DNA of 6,774 bases from Chitinophagaceae bacterium (GTDB lineage: Bacteria; Bacteroidota; Bacteroidia; Chitinophagales; Chitinophagaceae), in NCBI GenBank assembly GCA_019747455.1, contig JAIEQT010000438.1, positions 1 to 6,774 of the forward strand, in the 5' to 3' direction. Under the pieces are notes generated by a model, which was not told the origin of the DNA, did no database searches, and saw only the letters and a program-made list of their open reading frames with translations. The translations under genes were made by a program, and so were the position numbers. Shown one piece after another: positions 1 to 6,008 of this stretch. The stretch's first letter is position 1. Each line of letters starts with the position of its first letter.

Positions 1-9
1 TATCGGTAG
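1..9 (+). CDS. rpsG: Probable 3' end of rpsG (30S ribosomal protein S7), partial
   Basis: The window opens with codons TAT CGG TAG, that is Tyr-Arg-stop. Many bacterial S7 proteins have an Ala-His-(Tyr/Phe)-Arg sequence at or near the C-terminus, and rpsG is normally directly upstream of fusA in the str operon, here ending 39 bases before the fusA start. Two codons alone prove nothing, so the call rests on position next to fusA plus agreement with the expected tail. The rest of the gene lies left of the window. Confidence 0.5.
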   Translation, partial: YR

Positions 10-48
10 AATCTTTACCTTTGCCGCCTGAAAAAATAAGTACTTTTT

Positions 49-2199
49 ATGGCTGATTTGAAATTTCAAAGAAACTTCGGTATTGCCGCACACATTGATG
101 CTGGTAAAACCACAACCACCGAGCGTATTCTGCGCTATACCGGTATGATTCATAAGATCGGGGAAGTGCACGACGGTGCTGCTACAACCGACTGGATGGA
201 GCAGGAAAAAGAAAGAGGTATAACTATTACCTCAGCAGCTGTAAGCTGCCAGTGGAATTTCCCTACTGTGCTAGGTAAGGCCACTCCTGATACCAAAAAA
301 TATTATTTTAATATCATCGATACTCCGGGACACGTGGATTTTACCGTAGAGGTAGAGCGTTCTATGCGTGTATTGGATGGTTTGATCGCGTTATTCTCTG
401 CAGTTGATGGTGTAGAACCACAATCTGAAACAGTATGGCGTCAAGCTAACCGTTATAAGGTTCCCCGTATTGGTTTCGTAAATAAAATGGACCGGGCAGG
501 TGCCGATTTCTTAATGGTGGTAAACCAGGTAAAAGAAATGTTAGGTGCGAAAGCCGTTCCTTTACAATTGCCTATCGGTGCCGAAGATAATTTCAAAGGT
601 GTAGTGGATTTGATCAAGATGAAAGGTATTATCTGGCATATGGAAACAGAAGGAATGACCTTCGATGAAATTCCAGTTCCGGAAGATATGGTTGAAGAAG
701 TAAACCATTGGCGTCAGAACCTTATTGAGGCTGTTGCAGAATACGATGATAATTTAATGGAGAAATTCTTTGATAATCCTGATTCTATTTCTGAAGATGA
801 GGTTCACGAAGCTATCCGTAAAGCATGTATCGATTTGAGTATCGTTCCCATGATGTGTGGTTCTTCATTCAAAAACAAAGGGGTACAAACTGCGCTAGAT
901 GCTGTTTGTAGATATCTACCTTCACCCGTTGATATTGAAGATACCGTAGGTACCGATCCTGATACCGGCGCTCAGCTAACTCGTAAAGCAGATGCTAAAG
1001 AACCTTTTGCAGCTTTGGCTTTCAAAATCATGACCGATCCATTCGTTGGTCGTTTGGCTTTCTTCCGCTGCTATTCCGGTCACTTAGATGCCGGTTCTTA
1101 TGTATTGAATGTAAGAAGTGGTAAAAAAGAACGTATCAGCCGTATCATGAAGATGTTTGCGAACAAACAAAATCCGATCGATTTCATCGAGGCAGGTGAT
1201 ATTGCTGCAGCTGTAGGTTTTAAAGAAATTAAAACAGGTGATACACTTTGTGATGAAAACCATCCTATCACCTTGGAGAATATGTTTATCCCAGAACCTG
1301 TAATCGCTATTGCCGTTGAACCTAAAACACAGGCCGACGTAGATAAGATGGGTATGGCTATCGCTAAATTAGTAGAAGAGGATCCAACCCTTCGGGTAAA
1401 TACGGATGAAGATACCGGACAAACCATCTTACGCGGTATGGGTGAATTACACCTTGAGATCATCATTGATCGTATGCGTAGAGAATTTAAAGTAGAAGTT
1501 AACCAAGGCGCTCCTCAGGTGGCTTATAAAGAATCTTTCGGAACCACTATTGAACACCGCGAAGTGTTGAAAAAGCAATCGGGTGGTAGAGGTAAATTCG
1601 CAGATATCCAATTTGCTATCGGACCAGCTGACGAAGAGTGGTTAAAGGAAAATGAAGGTAAGAGCTTCCAATTTGTAAACGATTTGTTCGGTGGATCTAT
1701 TCCAAAAGAATTTGTTCCCGCTATTCAAAAAGGTTTCGAAACATCTATGTCAACAGGTGTTTTAGCCGGTTACCCGGTTAACAACATGAAGATCCGCGTA
1801 TTCGATGGTAGCTACCACGATGTGGATTCTGATGCCATGAGCTTTGAATTGTGTGCTAAGTCTGGCTTCCGTGAGGCGGGTAGAAAAGCTAAAGCTACTT
1901 TACTCGAACCTATCATGAAAGTAGAAGTACTTACCCCTGATCAATACATGGGTGATGTTACCGGCGACTTAAATAGAAGAAGAGGGATGTTAGAAGGTAT
2001 GGATAGCCGCGCAAACTTGCAGGTTATCAAAGCTAAAGTACCATTGAGTGAAATGTTTGGTTATGTAACCCAACTTCGTTCTTTGAGTTCAGGTAGAGCT
2101 ACCTCTACTATGGAATTCTCTCACTATTCCCCGGCTCCAAACAATATTGCTGAAGAAGTAATAGCGAAGAGCAAGGGTAAAGTGAAAGTAGAAGAATAA
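49..2199 (+). CDS. fusA: Translation elongation factor G (EF-G)
   Basis: This cytoplasmic GTPase drives ribosomal translocation and, with ribosome recycling factor, splits post-termination ribosomes. The 716-residue protein is full length (the family is about 690-720). All GTPase motifs are visible: P-loop AHIDAGKT (14-21), switch I RGITI (56-60), DTPGH (91-95), NKMD (145-148) and the G5 motif GSS (271-273). The G domain is followed by domains II-V, including GMGELHLEI in domain III and the [11 protein letters not shown] stretch of domain IV. A short insertion around residues 70-85, just before the third GTPase motif, is as I recall it in main Bacteroidota EF-G proteins. The ATG at 49 has only an A-rich leader and no Shine-Dalgarno sequence, as is common in this phylum. 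With rpsG apparently upstream and a terminator downstream, it is probably the last gene of the str operon. Fusidic acid sensitivity cannot be judged by eye. Confidence 0.98.
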   Translation: MADLKFQRNFGIAAHIDAGKTTTTERILRYTGMIHKIGEVHDGAATTDWMEQEKERGITITSAAVSCQWNFPTVLGKATPDTKKYYFNIIDTPGHVDFTVEVERSMRVLDGLIALFSAVDGVEPQSETVWRQANRYKVPRIGFVNKMDRAGADFLMVVNQVKEMLGAKAVPLQLPIGAEDNFKGVVDLIKMKGIIWHMETEGMTFDEIPVPEDMVEEVNHWRQNLIEAVAEYDDNLMEKFFDNPDSISEDEVHEAIRKACIDLSIVPMMCGSSFKNKGVQTALDAVCRYLPSPVDIEDTVGTDPDTGAQLTRKADAKEPFAALAFKIMTDPFVGRLAFFRCYSGHLDAGSYVLNVRSGKKERISRIMKMFANKQNPIDFIEAGDIAAAVGFKEIKTGDTLCDENHPITLENMFIPEPVIAIAVEPKTQADVDKMGMAIAKLVEEDPTLRVNTDEDTGQTILRGMGELHLEIIIDRMRREFKVEVNQGAPQVAYKESFGTTIEHREVLKKQSGGRGKFADIQFAIGPADEEWLKENEGKSFQFVNDLFGGSIPKEFVPAIQKGFETSMSTGVLAGYPVNNMKIRVFDGSYHDVDSDAMSFELCAKSGFREAGRKAKATLLEPIMKVEVLTPDQYMGDVTGDLNRRRGMLEGMDSRANLQVIKAKVPLSEMFGYVTQLRSLSSGRATSTMEFSHYSPAPNNIAEEVIAKSKGKVKVEE

Positions 2200-2221
2200 T
2201 CCTAGCGATCTGTATAAAATC

Positions 2222-2250
2222 AAAGCCTCAGCAATTGCTGGGGCTTTTTT
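2222..2250 (+). terminator. Rho-independent terminator after fusA
   Basis: Bases 2222-2232 (AAAGCCTCAGC) pair with 2237-2247 (GCTGGGGCTTT) across an AATT loop. This gives an 11-base-pair stem with one T-G wobble, and the 3' side runs into six T residues (2245-2250). It starts 22 bases after the fusA stop codon. It should end the ribosomal/EF-G transcript and insulate the sigma factor gene, which has its own promoter candidate just downstream. Confidence 0.9.
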
Positions 2251-2264
2251 ATGCTAACCCGCAG

Positions 2265-2290
2265 GCAACCTTTTTCTTTTTTTTTACGAT
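2265..2290 (+). promoter_or_regulatory. Putative ECF-sigma promoter of the sigma factor gene (autoregulation)
   Basis: GCAACC at 2265-2270 is followed by a T-rich spacer (16 bases) and CGAT at 2287-2290, 31 bases before the proposed ATT start. The same elements with identical spacing occur at 4087-4112, and the first eleven bases (GCAACCTTTTT) are identical in both. ECF sigma factors typically read an AAC-containing -35 and a CG-containing -10 separated by about 16 bases, so the architecture fits. The assignment to this sigma factor is inferred from autoregulation being common in ECF systems. Confidence 0.65.
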
Positions 2291-2321
2291 ATACATAAGG
2301 TACATTTAATAAAATTAGCCT

Positions 2322-2897
2322 ATTCAGTATCAATGGAAAGATATCATTGAGGGATGTGCAAAACATCAAAGGGCTAGCCAAAGGCAATGCTATGAGTTGC
2401 TGTATGGCTATGCTATGGCTATTTGTTTGCGCTATGCACATAATGATGCTGATGCTCGCGAAATTGTAAATGACGGGTTTTTGAAAGTATTTAGAGAGAT
2501 AGATGCTTTTACGCTAGGTAACCATAACATAGAAGGTTCACTTAAAGCCGGGATAAAAACCATTATGATTTACACGGCCATAGATCATCATAGGGCAAAT
2601 AAGAAATATGATTCTCATGTTGAGCTTACCCATGAAGTATATCAACAAGAAAACCATACGGAAAATGCTATTGATAAAATGTCGTATCAAGAAATCATCG
2701 AAATGATTCAAAGAATTTCTCCTAGCTATCGATTGGTATTTAACCTGTTTGTAATAGATGGATTTAAACATGAAGACATAGCTAGAAAACTTAATATTTC
2801 TGTTGGAACATCAAAATCTAATCTGGCCAAAGCAAGGGCCAGTATTCAAAAATTATTTCAAGAAGAACGGAGGCATTATGAGCAAAGAGTTATTTGA
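2322..2897 (+). CDS. ECF-type RNA polymerase sigma factor (sigma-70 family)
   Basis: This protein should direct core RNA polymerase to a small set of promoters. From the ATT at 2322 it has 191 residues, normal for ECF factors. Region 2 spans about residues 7-65 (DIIEGCAKHQR, then ICLRYAHNDADAREIVNDGF and LKVFREI). Region 4 spans about 125-180, with the helix-turn-helix HEDIARKLNISVGTSKSNL. Start choice: the frame is open back to a TAG at 2316-2318 and has no ATG before Met-32. The first conventional start, TTG at 2397, would give 166 residues and remove conserved N-terminal region 2 residues that are plainly encoded upstream. ATT at 2322 fits the family's N-terminus best; ATT at 2346 is a poorer alternative. 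The gene overlaps the next by 20 bases, suggesting translational coupling to its probable regulator. The specific ECF group was not identified. Confidence 0.9.
   Translation: MQYQWKDIIEGCAKHQRASQRQCYELLYGYAMAICLRYAHNDADAREIVNDGFLKVFREIDAFTLGNHNIEGSLKAGIKTIMIYTAIDHHRANKKYDSHVELTHEVYQQENHTENAIDKMSYQEIIEMIQRISPSYRLVFNLFVIDGFKHEDIARKLNISVGTSKSNLAKARASIQKLFQEERRHYEQRVI
2869..2873 (+). promoter_or_regulatory. Shine-Dalgarno sequence GGAGG deciding the start of the anti-sigma-like gene
   Basis: GGAGG lies inside the 3' end of the sigma gene, four bases before the ATG at 2878. It favours this start over the in-frame TTG at 2803, which would add 25 residues that look like out-of-frame sigma coding sequence. 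It is the only well-placed strong Shine-Dalgarno sequence I see in the window, which fits efficient reinitiation as ribosomes finish the sigma gene. Confidence 0.7.
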
Positions 2898-4074
2898 ACA
2901 TATTGAAAATAAAATAAAAGCAGCTGCTGAAAATATAGCGCCTGCGTTTACCCCGGCTGCTTGGGAGGCCATGGAAAAAAAGCTGGATGACGATGAAAGA
3001 AAAAGGCGTATCATATTTTTTTGGTGGTTACCCATCATTGGATTATTAGGTGTAGGTATTCTTTATTATCTTTTGTTTACTTCCAATGAAGAAAAGCCAT
3101 CCTTATCTGGTACTAATTCTACCTCTCTATTTACTAAAGATCAAAAGTCGATTGCTACTCAAGCAACTACCTCTACCCAATCGAATACAGTTCAGCTTAA
3201 CAGATCAGTGACAGATTCCTTTACCAATATAAATTTGATTAGGAATAGTTTGAAAAAGAATACCAATCGTAATCAAATACTACATGTTGATATACAACAA
3301 GCAGTCGTTGATACGCTTGCTAGTACAGTAGAAGCAAGTGAAGTATCACCCGCTATTACTACCACTAAGTCGGACCTTGATACGCTTAATAAAAAAATTA
3401 TCCCGCATATTATCTCACCGGTATCTACAGATAGCCTTGTACAAACAGATAGTGCTATTCCGGCAAAAAAGGATACGGTCAATAAGCGCAACAACAAGTT
3501 TTATATCAGTTTAGCTGTTGGTATAACGCGGGGATCTGCCTCTTTTATTGGGGAAAGTAAAACAGAACCTGCATATGGGTTTGGGATAGGGTATCAGTTC
3601 AATCGCAAAATATCGCTACAATCCGGGTTCTATGTAAGTAGAAAAACATATGATGCAAATCCGAGCCAGTATTATGTAAAACCAGGCAGTTATTTAAGTA
3701 CGCTTCAACTAACTACGATCAATGCAAATTGCTTGGTATATGAAGTTCCTCTTTCACTACGATTTATAGTAACGGAGAAACAGAAATCGATGTTCTATGT
3801 AAGCGGAGGCCTTTCTACTTATTTTATGAAGCAAGAAGCGTATAATTATAACTACATCAGGAATGGAACGAATTACGCATATGAGAAAGAATATCAGGGG
3901 AACCAGCATCTCTTCTCTATAACCTCATTTTCTATTGGCTATGCACGTAAATTGAATAATAGGATACTCTTATTTGCTGAACCCTATTGGCAAATGCCAT
4001 TGAAAGGAATCGGTGAGGGTAAAGTGAATGTTTTTTCCTCAGGAATATGGACAGGGATTATTATTCGAAAATAG
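2878..4074 (+). CDS. Membrane-anchored anti-sigma-like protein with C-terminal outer-membrane beta-barrel domain
   Basis: The 398-residue protein has four parts. Residues 1-44 are a charged cytoplasmic segment with FTPAAWEAMEKKLDDDE, a pattern I associate with anti-sigma-like proteins next to Bacteroidota ECF genes. Residues 45-67 form one transmembrane helix preceded by RKRR, which predicts an N-in topology. Residues 68-204 are a Ser/Thr/Asn-rich linker with recurring Asp-Thr/Ser-Leu words (DTL 145-147 and 168-170, DSL 185-187). Residues 205-398 look like a small outer-membrane barrel of the OmpA/PorT-like type, with alternating hydrophobic strands, YEVPLSLRFIV (288-298) and a strand-like C-terminus. 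There is no cleavable signal peptide. The gene overlaps the sigma gene by 20 bases, so regulation of that sigma factor is the likely role. A zinc-binding anti-sigma motif (HxxxCxxC) is absent. Whether the barrel enters the outer membrane while the helix stays in the inner membrane is unknown. Confidence 0.8.
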   Translation: MSKELFEHIENKIKAAAENIAPAFTPAAWEAMEKKLDDDERKRRIIFFWWLPIIGLLGVGILYYLLFTSNEEKPSLSGTNSTSLFTKDQKSIATQATTSTQSNTVQLNRSVTDSFTNINLIRNSLKKNTNRNQILHVDIQQAVVDTLASTVEASEVSPAITTTKSDLDTLNKKIIPHIISPVSTDSLVQTDSAIPAKKDTVNKRNNKFYISLAVGITRGSASFIGESKTEPAYGFGIGYQFNRKISLQSGFYVSRKTYDANPSQYYVKPGSYLSTLQLTTINANCLVYEVPLSLRFIVTEKQKSMFYVSGGLSTYFMKQEAYNYNYIRNGTNYAYEKEYQGNQHLFSITSFSIGYARKLNNRILLFAEPYWQMPLKGIGEGKVNVFSSGIWTGIIIRK

Positions 4075-4086
4075 TTTTTAGTAAAA

Positions 4087-4112
4087 GCAACCTTTTTATC
4101 TATATATCCGAT
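4087..4112 (+). promoter_or_regulatory. Putative ECF-sigma promoter of the cytochrome/YceI/DUF5777 operon
   Basis: GCAACC at 4087-4092 is followed by 16 bases and CGAT at 4109-4112, 19 bases before the ATG at 4132. It matches the element upstream of the sigma gene in both half-sites and in spacing, although the spacers differ beyond the shared TTTTT. The 57-base gap between the barrel gene and the cytochrome gene shows no clear terminator, so read-through from upstream is also possible. Confidence 0.65.
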
Positions 4113-4131
4113 TATATAATAAACTGAACAT

Positions 4132-4536
4132 ATGTTACGGAAAACAACAGTCGCCATTTTTATCTTATGCATCCTTATGGGAGCTATGTATTTACAATCC
4201 TGTAGCAAAGGAGGGGATGGAACTGCTAGCGGCGGATCAACTACCGGAGGCACAACCGGTGGTGGTACTGTAGCCACATGTAGCGGAACGCCTGGTCCTA
4301 AATTCTCGGAGGTAAAGGCTTTAATCGATTCTCGATGCCTTAGCTGCCACAATTCGAGTTTGGCAAATGGAGGCGCTAGCTTTTCAGATCCATGCAGTAT
4401 TGTTGCATTAAAAACAAGGATTAAGATTAGGGCTGTTGATGAAGGGTCTATGCCGCAAGGAGGTCCTATGTTATCTGCTGCTGAAAAAGCAAAGATTACT
4501 GATTGGATCAATGCCGGAGGGTTAATAACGAATTAA
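4132..4536 (+). CDS. Lipoprotein mono-heme c-type cytochrome
   Basis: The 134-residue protein should be an envelope electron carrier. It has a lipoprotein signal (charged MLRK, hydrophobic core, lipobox LQSC with the acylated Cys at 24). A Gly/Thr/Ser-rich flexible tether covers about residues 27-47. A small cytochrome domain carries the heme attachment motif CLSCH (69-73). The distal axial ligand is probably Met-107 in GSMPQGGP, matching the MPxGG motif of small single-heme cytochromes, and the domain closes with LSAAEKAKITDWINAGG. Cys-50 and Cys-88 flank the heme motif and could form a disulfide, which is inference. The residues after the lipid Cys (SKGGDG) do not clearly match the acidic surface-export signal of Bacteroidota lipoproteins, so the side of the outer membrane is undecided. 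It is the first gene of a three-gene operon. The electron donor and acceptor are unknown. Confidence 0.9.
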   Translation: MLRKTTVAIFILCILMGAMYLQSCSKGGDGTASGGSTTGGTTGGGTVATCSGTPGPKFSEVKALIDSRCLSCHNSSLANGGASFSDPCSIVALKTRIKIRAVDEGSMPQGGPMLSAAEKAKITDWINAGGLITN

Positions 4537-4540
4537 ATAA

Positions 4541-5095
4541 ATGATGAAGATAAAATTAGTAGGGTTACTACTCTGTATATCGATTATGTTGCAGGCCCAA
4601 CAGAATCGATTTTTCTCCAGAGAAGCTGGCGTATCATTCTACTCCCAAACACCACTTGAGGATATTGAAGCACATTCGTATACCGGGGTTGCTGTTGTTG
4701 ATATAACTAATGGTCAGGTAGAATTTTCCTTACTTATTAAAGATTTCAAATTTAAAAATGCTTTGATGCAAGAGCATTTTAATGAGAACTATATGGAGAG
4801 TGATAGATATCCTCGTGCTTTTTTTAAAGGTAACTTGGATAAGCATAATGCAAGTCTTTTTTTTAAAGAAGGAGACATAAGAGAAACGGTTACGGGCAAT
4901 CTAACGTTGCATGGAGTAACTAAAGCAGTACAAGTAGAAATTCTATTTACTGTAAAAAAAGAAGGGTTAGCAGCACAAACAAATTTTATTGTTAAGCCCG
5001 CAGATTTTGGCATCCAAGTACCTTCTATATTAAGTAATAAAATCGCTAGAGACATAAAAGTGAGCATTCAAATTGCCGCACTCAAGAAAATATAG
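4541..5095 (+). CDS. Secreted YceI-like protein (lipocalin-like fold)
   Basis: The 184-residue protein starts with a signal peptide (MMKIKLVGLLLCISIMLQAQ), probably cut near residue 20, so the mature form should be periplasmic. The mature part resembles the YceI domain: an early strand pair (FFSREAGVSFYSQ, SYTGVAVVDITNG), the SDRYPRAFFKG stretch (88-97), VTGNLTLHGVTKAV (117-130) and a terminal beta-strand (DIKVSIQIAAL). YceI proteins bind long isoprenoid chains, such as quinone-like lipids, in a barrel; that ligand is family knowledge and is not shown here. The gene begins four bases after the cytochrome stop, and an ATG at 4544 is an equally possible start. Its neighbour suggests a link to envelope redox or isoprenoid-quinone chemistry, which is inference. 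Confidence 0.88.
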   Translation: MMKIKLVGLLLCISIMLQAQQNRFFSREAGVSFYSQTPLEDIEAHSYTGVAVVDITNGQVEFSLLIKDFKFKNALMQEHFNENYMESDRYPRAFFKGNLDKHNASLFFKEGDIRETVTGNLTLHGVTKAVQVEILFTVKKEGLAAQTNFIVKPADFGIQVPSILSNKIARDIKVSIQIAALKKI

Positions 5096-5099
5096 TAAT

Positions 5100-5966
5100 A
5101 TGAAAATAATAGTAGCTATTTCAGTTTGTATAGTTTTTTCTTTCTCTCTGTTAGGACAGGAGTCTTTACTCGCAAATCTGGAAAAAGATCCAAATCGAAC
5201 GGAGAAAATTACAGGGGCTTTTAAATCTACCAGGGTTATAAATGCTCACTCTTTGGAAATGTTAGGTAAAAAAAATCTGGATGTTAGAATATTACATCGT
5301 TTCGGACGAGTGAATCTTGGCATCAACCAATTCTTCGGGCTAGATATTGCCAGCATGCGTTTAGGATTCGACTATGGTATCAGTGATAACCTGATGGTGG
5401 GTATAGGAAGAAGTACATTCAGAAAAGAAATTGATGCATTCATAAAAACAAGAGTAATACAGCAGTGTACCGGACGAATCAACAATCCCCTATCGGTTTT
5501 ACTTGTGGCAGGAGCTTCGGTTTGGACCGAAGAATCTTTTGCCACGGTGAAGCCGGGGTTTTCTGAAAGATCAGCGTATTATTTGCAACTTATTGCCGGT
5601 AGAAAATTCAATCGGAATTTCTCTTTACAGTTGAGTCCTATTTTATTACAAAAGGGTATGATTGAAAACCCGGGTGAGTTGCAAACAATTTTTGCAGTAG
5701 GCGGGGGAGCAAGATATAAATTCAGTAAACGTTGTGCGTTTACCATCGATTATCATCATCCTTTAAGCGGACTTGCCGCTAATGCAAAGGATCCTCTTTC
5801 TGTAGGACTGGATATAGAAACCGGGGGACATGTTTTTCAACTTCATTTTTCAAATGCAGTAGGCATGAATGAGCGGGCATACCTCACACAAACAACTGAT
5901 TCTTTTTTGAAAGGTGATATTCGATTCGGGTTTAATCTCTCCCGCATTTTTCATCTAGGAAAATAA
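5100..5966 (+). CDS. DUF5777-like outer-membrane beta-barrel protein
   Basis: The 288-residue protein starts at the ATG at 5100, four bases after the YceI stop. An upstream in-frame TTG at 5073 would lie within yceI and would spoil the signal peptide, so I reject it. The signal peptide MKIIVAISVCIVFSFSLLGQ is followed by a barrel-type domain with features I recall from the DUF5777 family of Bacteroidota: TGAFKSTRVINAHSLEML (38-55), HRFGRVNLG (66-74), RLGFDYGISDNLMVGIGRS (87-105), and near the end LDIETGGHVFQLHFSNAVGM (237-256) and GDIRFGFNLSRIF (272-284). The strands alternate and the C-terminal strand is aromatic-rich, fitting outer-membrane insertion. The molecular function of the family is, to my knowledge, unknown. 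Being co-encoded with a lipoprotein cytochrome and YceI suggests it forms an outer-membrane partner or channel for them, which is inference. Confidence 0.82.
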   Translation: MKIIVAISVCIVFSFSLLGQESLLANLEKDPNRTEKITGAFKSTRVINAHSLEMLGKKNLDVRILHRFGRVNLGINQFFGLDIASMRLGFDYGISDNLMVGIGRSTFRKEIDAFIKTRVIQQCTGRINNPLSVLLVAGASVWTEESFATVKPGFSERSAYYLQLIAGRKFNRNFSLQLSPILLQKGMIENPGELQTIFAVGGGARYKFSKRCAFTIDYHHPLSGLAANAKDPLSVGLDIETGGHVFQLHFSNAVGMNERAYLTQTTDSFLKGDIRFGFNLSRIFHLGK

Positions 5967-5969
5967 TCC

Positions 5970-5987
5970 AAAGCCTCAGCTTTCTTT
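5970..5987. terminator. Weak hairpin between convergent genes, possible bidirectional terminator
   Basis: AAAGC (5970-5974) pairs with GCTTT (5979-5983) across the loop CTCA, followed by CTTT. Five base pairs and a short interrupted T stretch make a weak terminator on the plus strand. On the minus strand the same hairpin is not followed by a clear T tract. The position, in the 42-base gap between the converging DUF5777-like and fic genes, is where a shared terminator would be expected. Confidence 0.35.
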
Positions 5988-6008
5988 CAATATCCTATAA
6001 CCATTCTC

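Noticed and set aside
1098..1466. Minus-strand open frame of 122 codons inside fusA
   Set aside because: It is antisense to a highly conserved gene, has no recognisable domain, and is explained by the codon use of fusA.
2301..2308. TACATTTA, resembling the Bacteroidota housekeeping -7 element TAnnTTTG
   Set aside because: The last base does not match and no clear TTTG lies about 20 bases upstream, only a T tract. The repeated GCAACC-N16-CGAT signal explains the region better, though a second promoter is not excluded.
2333..2350. ATG at 2333 as the sigma factor start
   Set aside because: It is out of frame with the sigma gene and meets TGA after five codons; it would work only if there were a frameshift or sequencing error.
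2406..2421. Short direct repeat TATGGCTA in the sigma gene
   Set aside because: It encodes the ordinary region 2 residues Tyr-Gly-Tyr-Ala-Met-Ala and is too short to suggest a mobile or regulatory repeat.
2803..2877. Longer start (TTG) for the anti-sigma-like gene
   Set aside because: The extra 25 residues overlap region 4 of the sigma gene in another frame, whereas the ATG at 2878 has a Shine-Dalgarno sequence and gives a sensible N-terminus.
3984..4511. Minus-strand open frame of 175 codons across the barrel end, the gap and the cytochrome gene
   Set aside because: It lies opposite two well-supported genes and a promoter; its Pro/Val-rich part is the antisense of the Gly/Thr tether.
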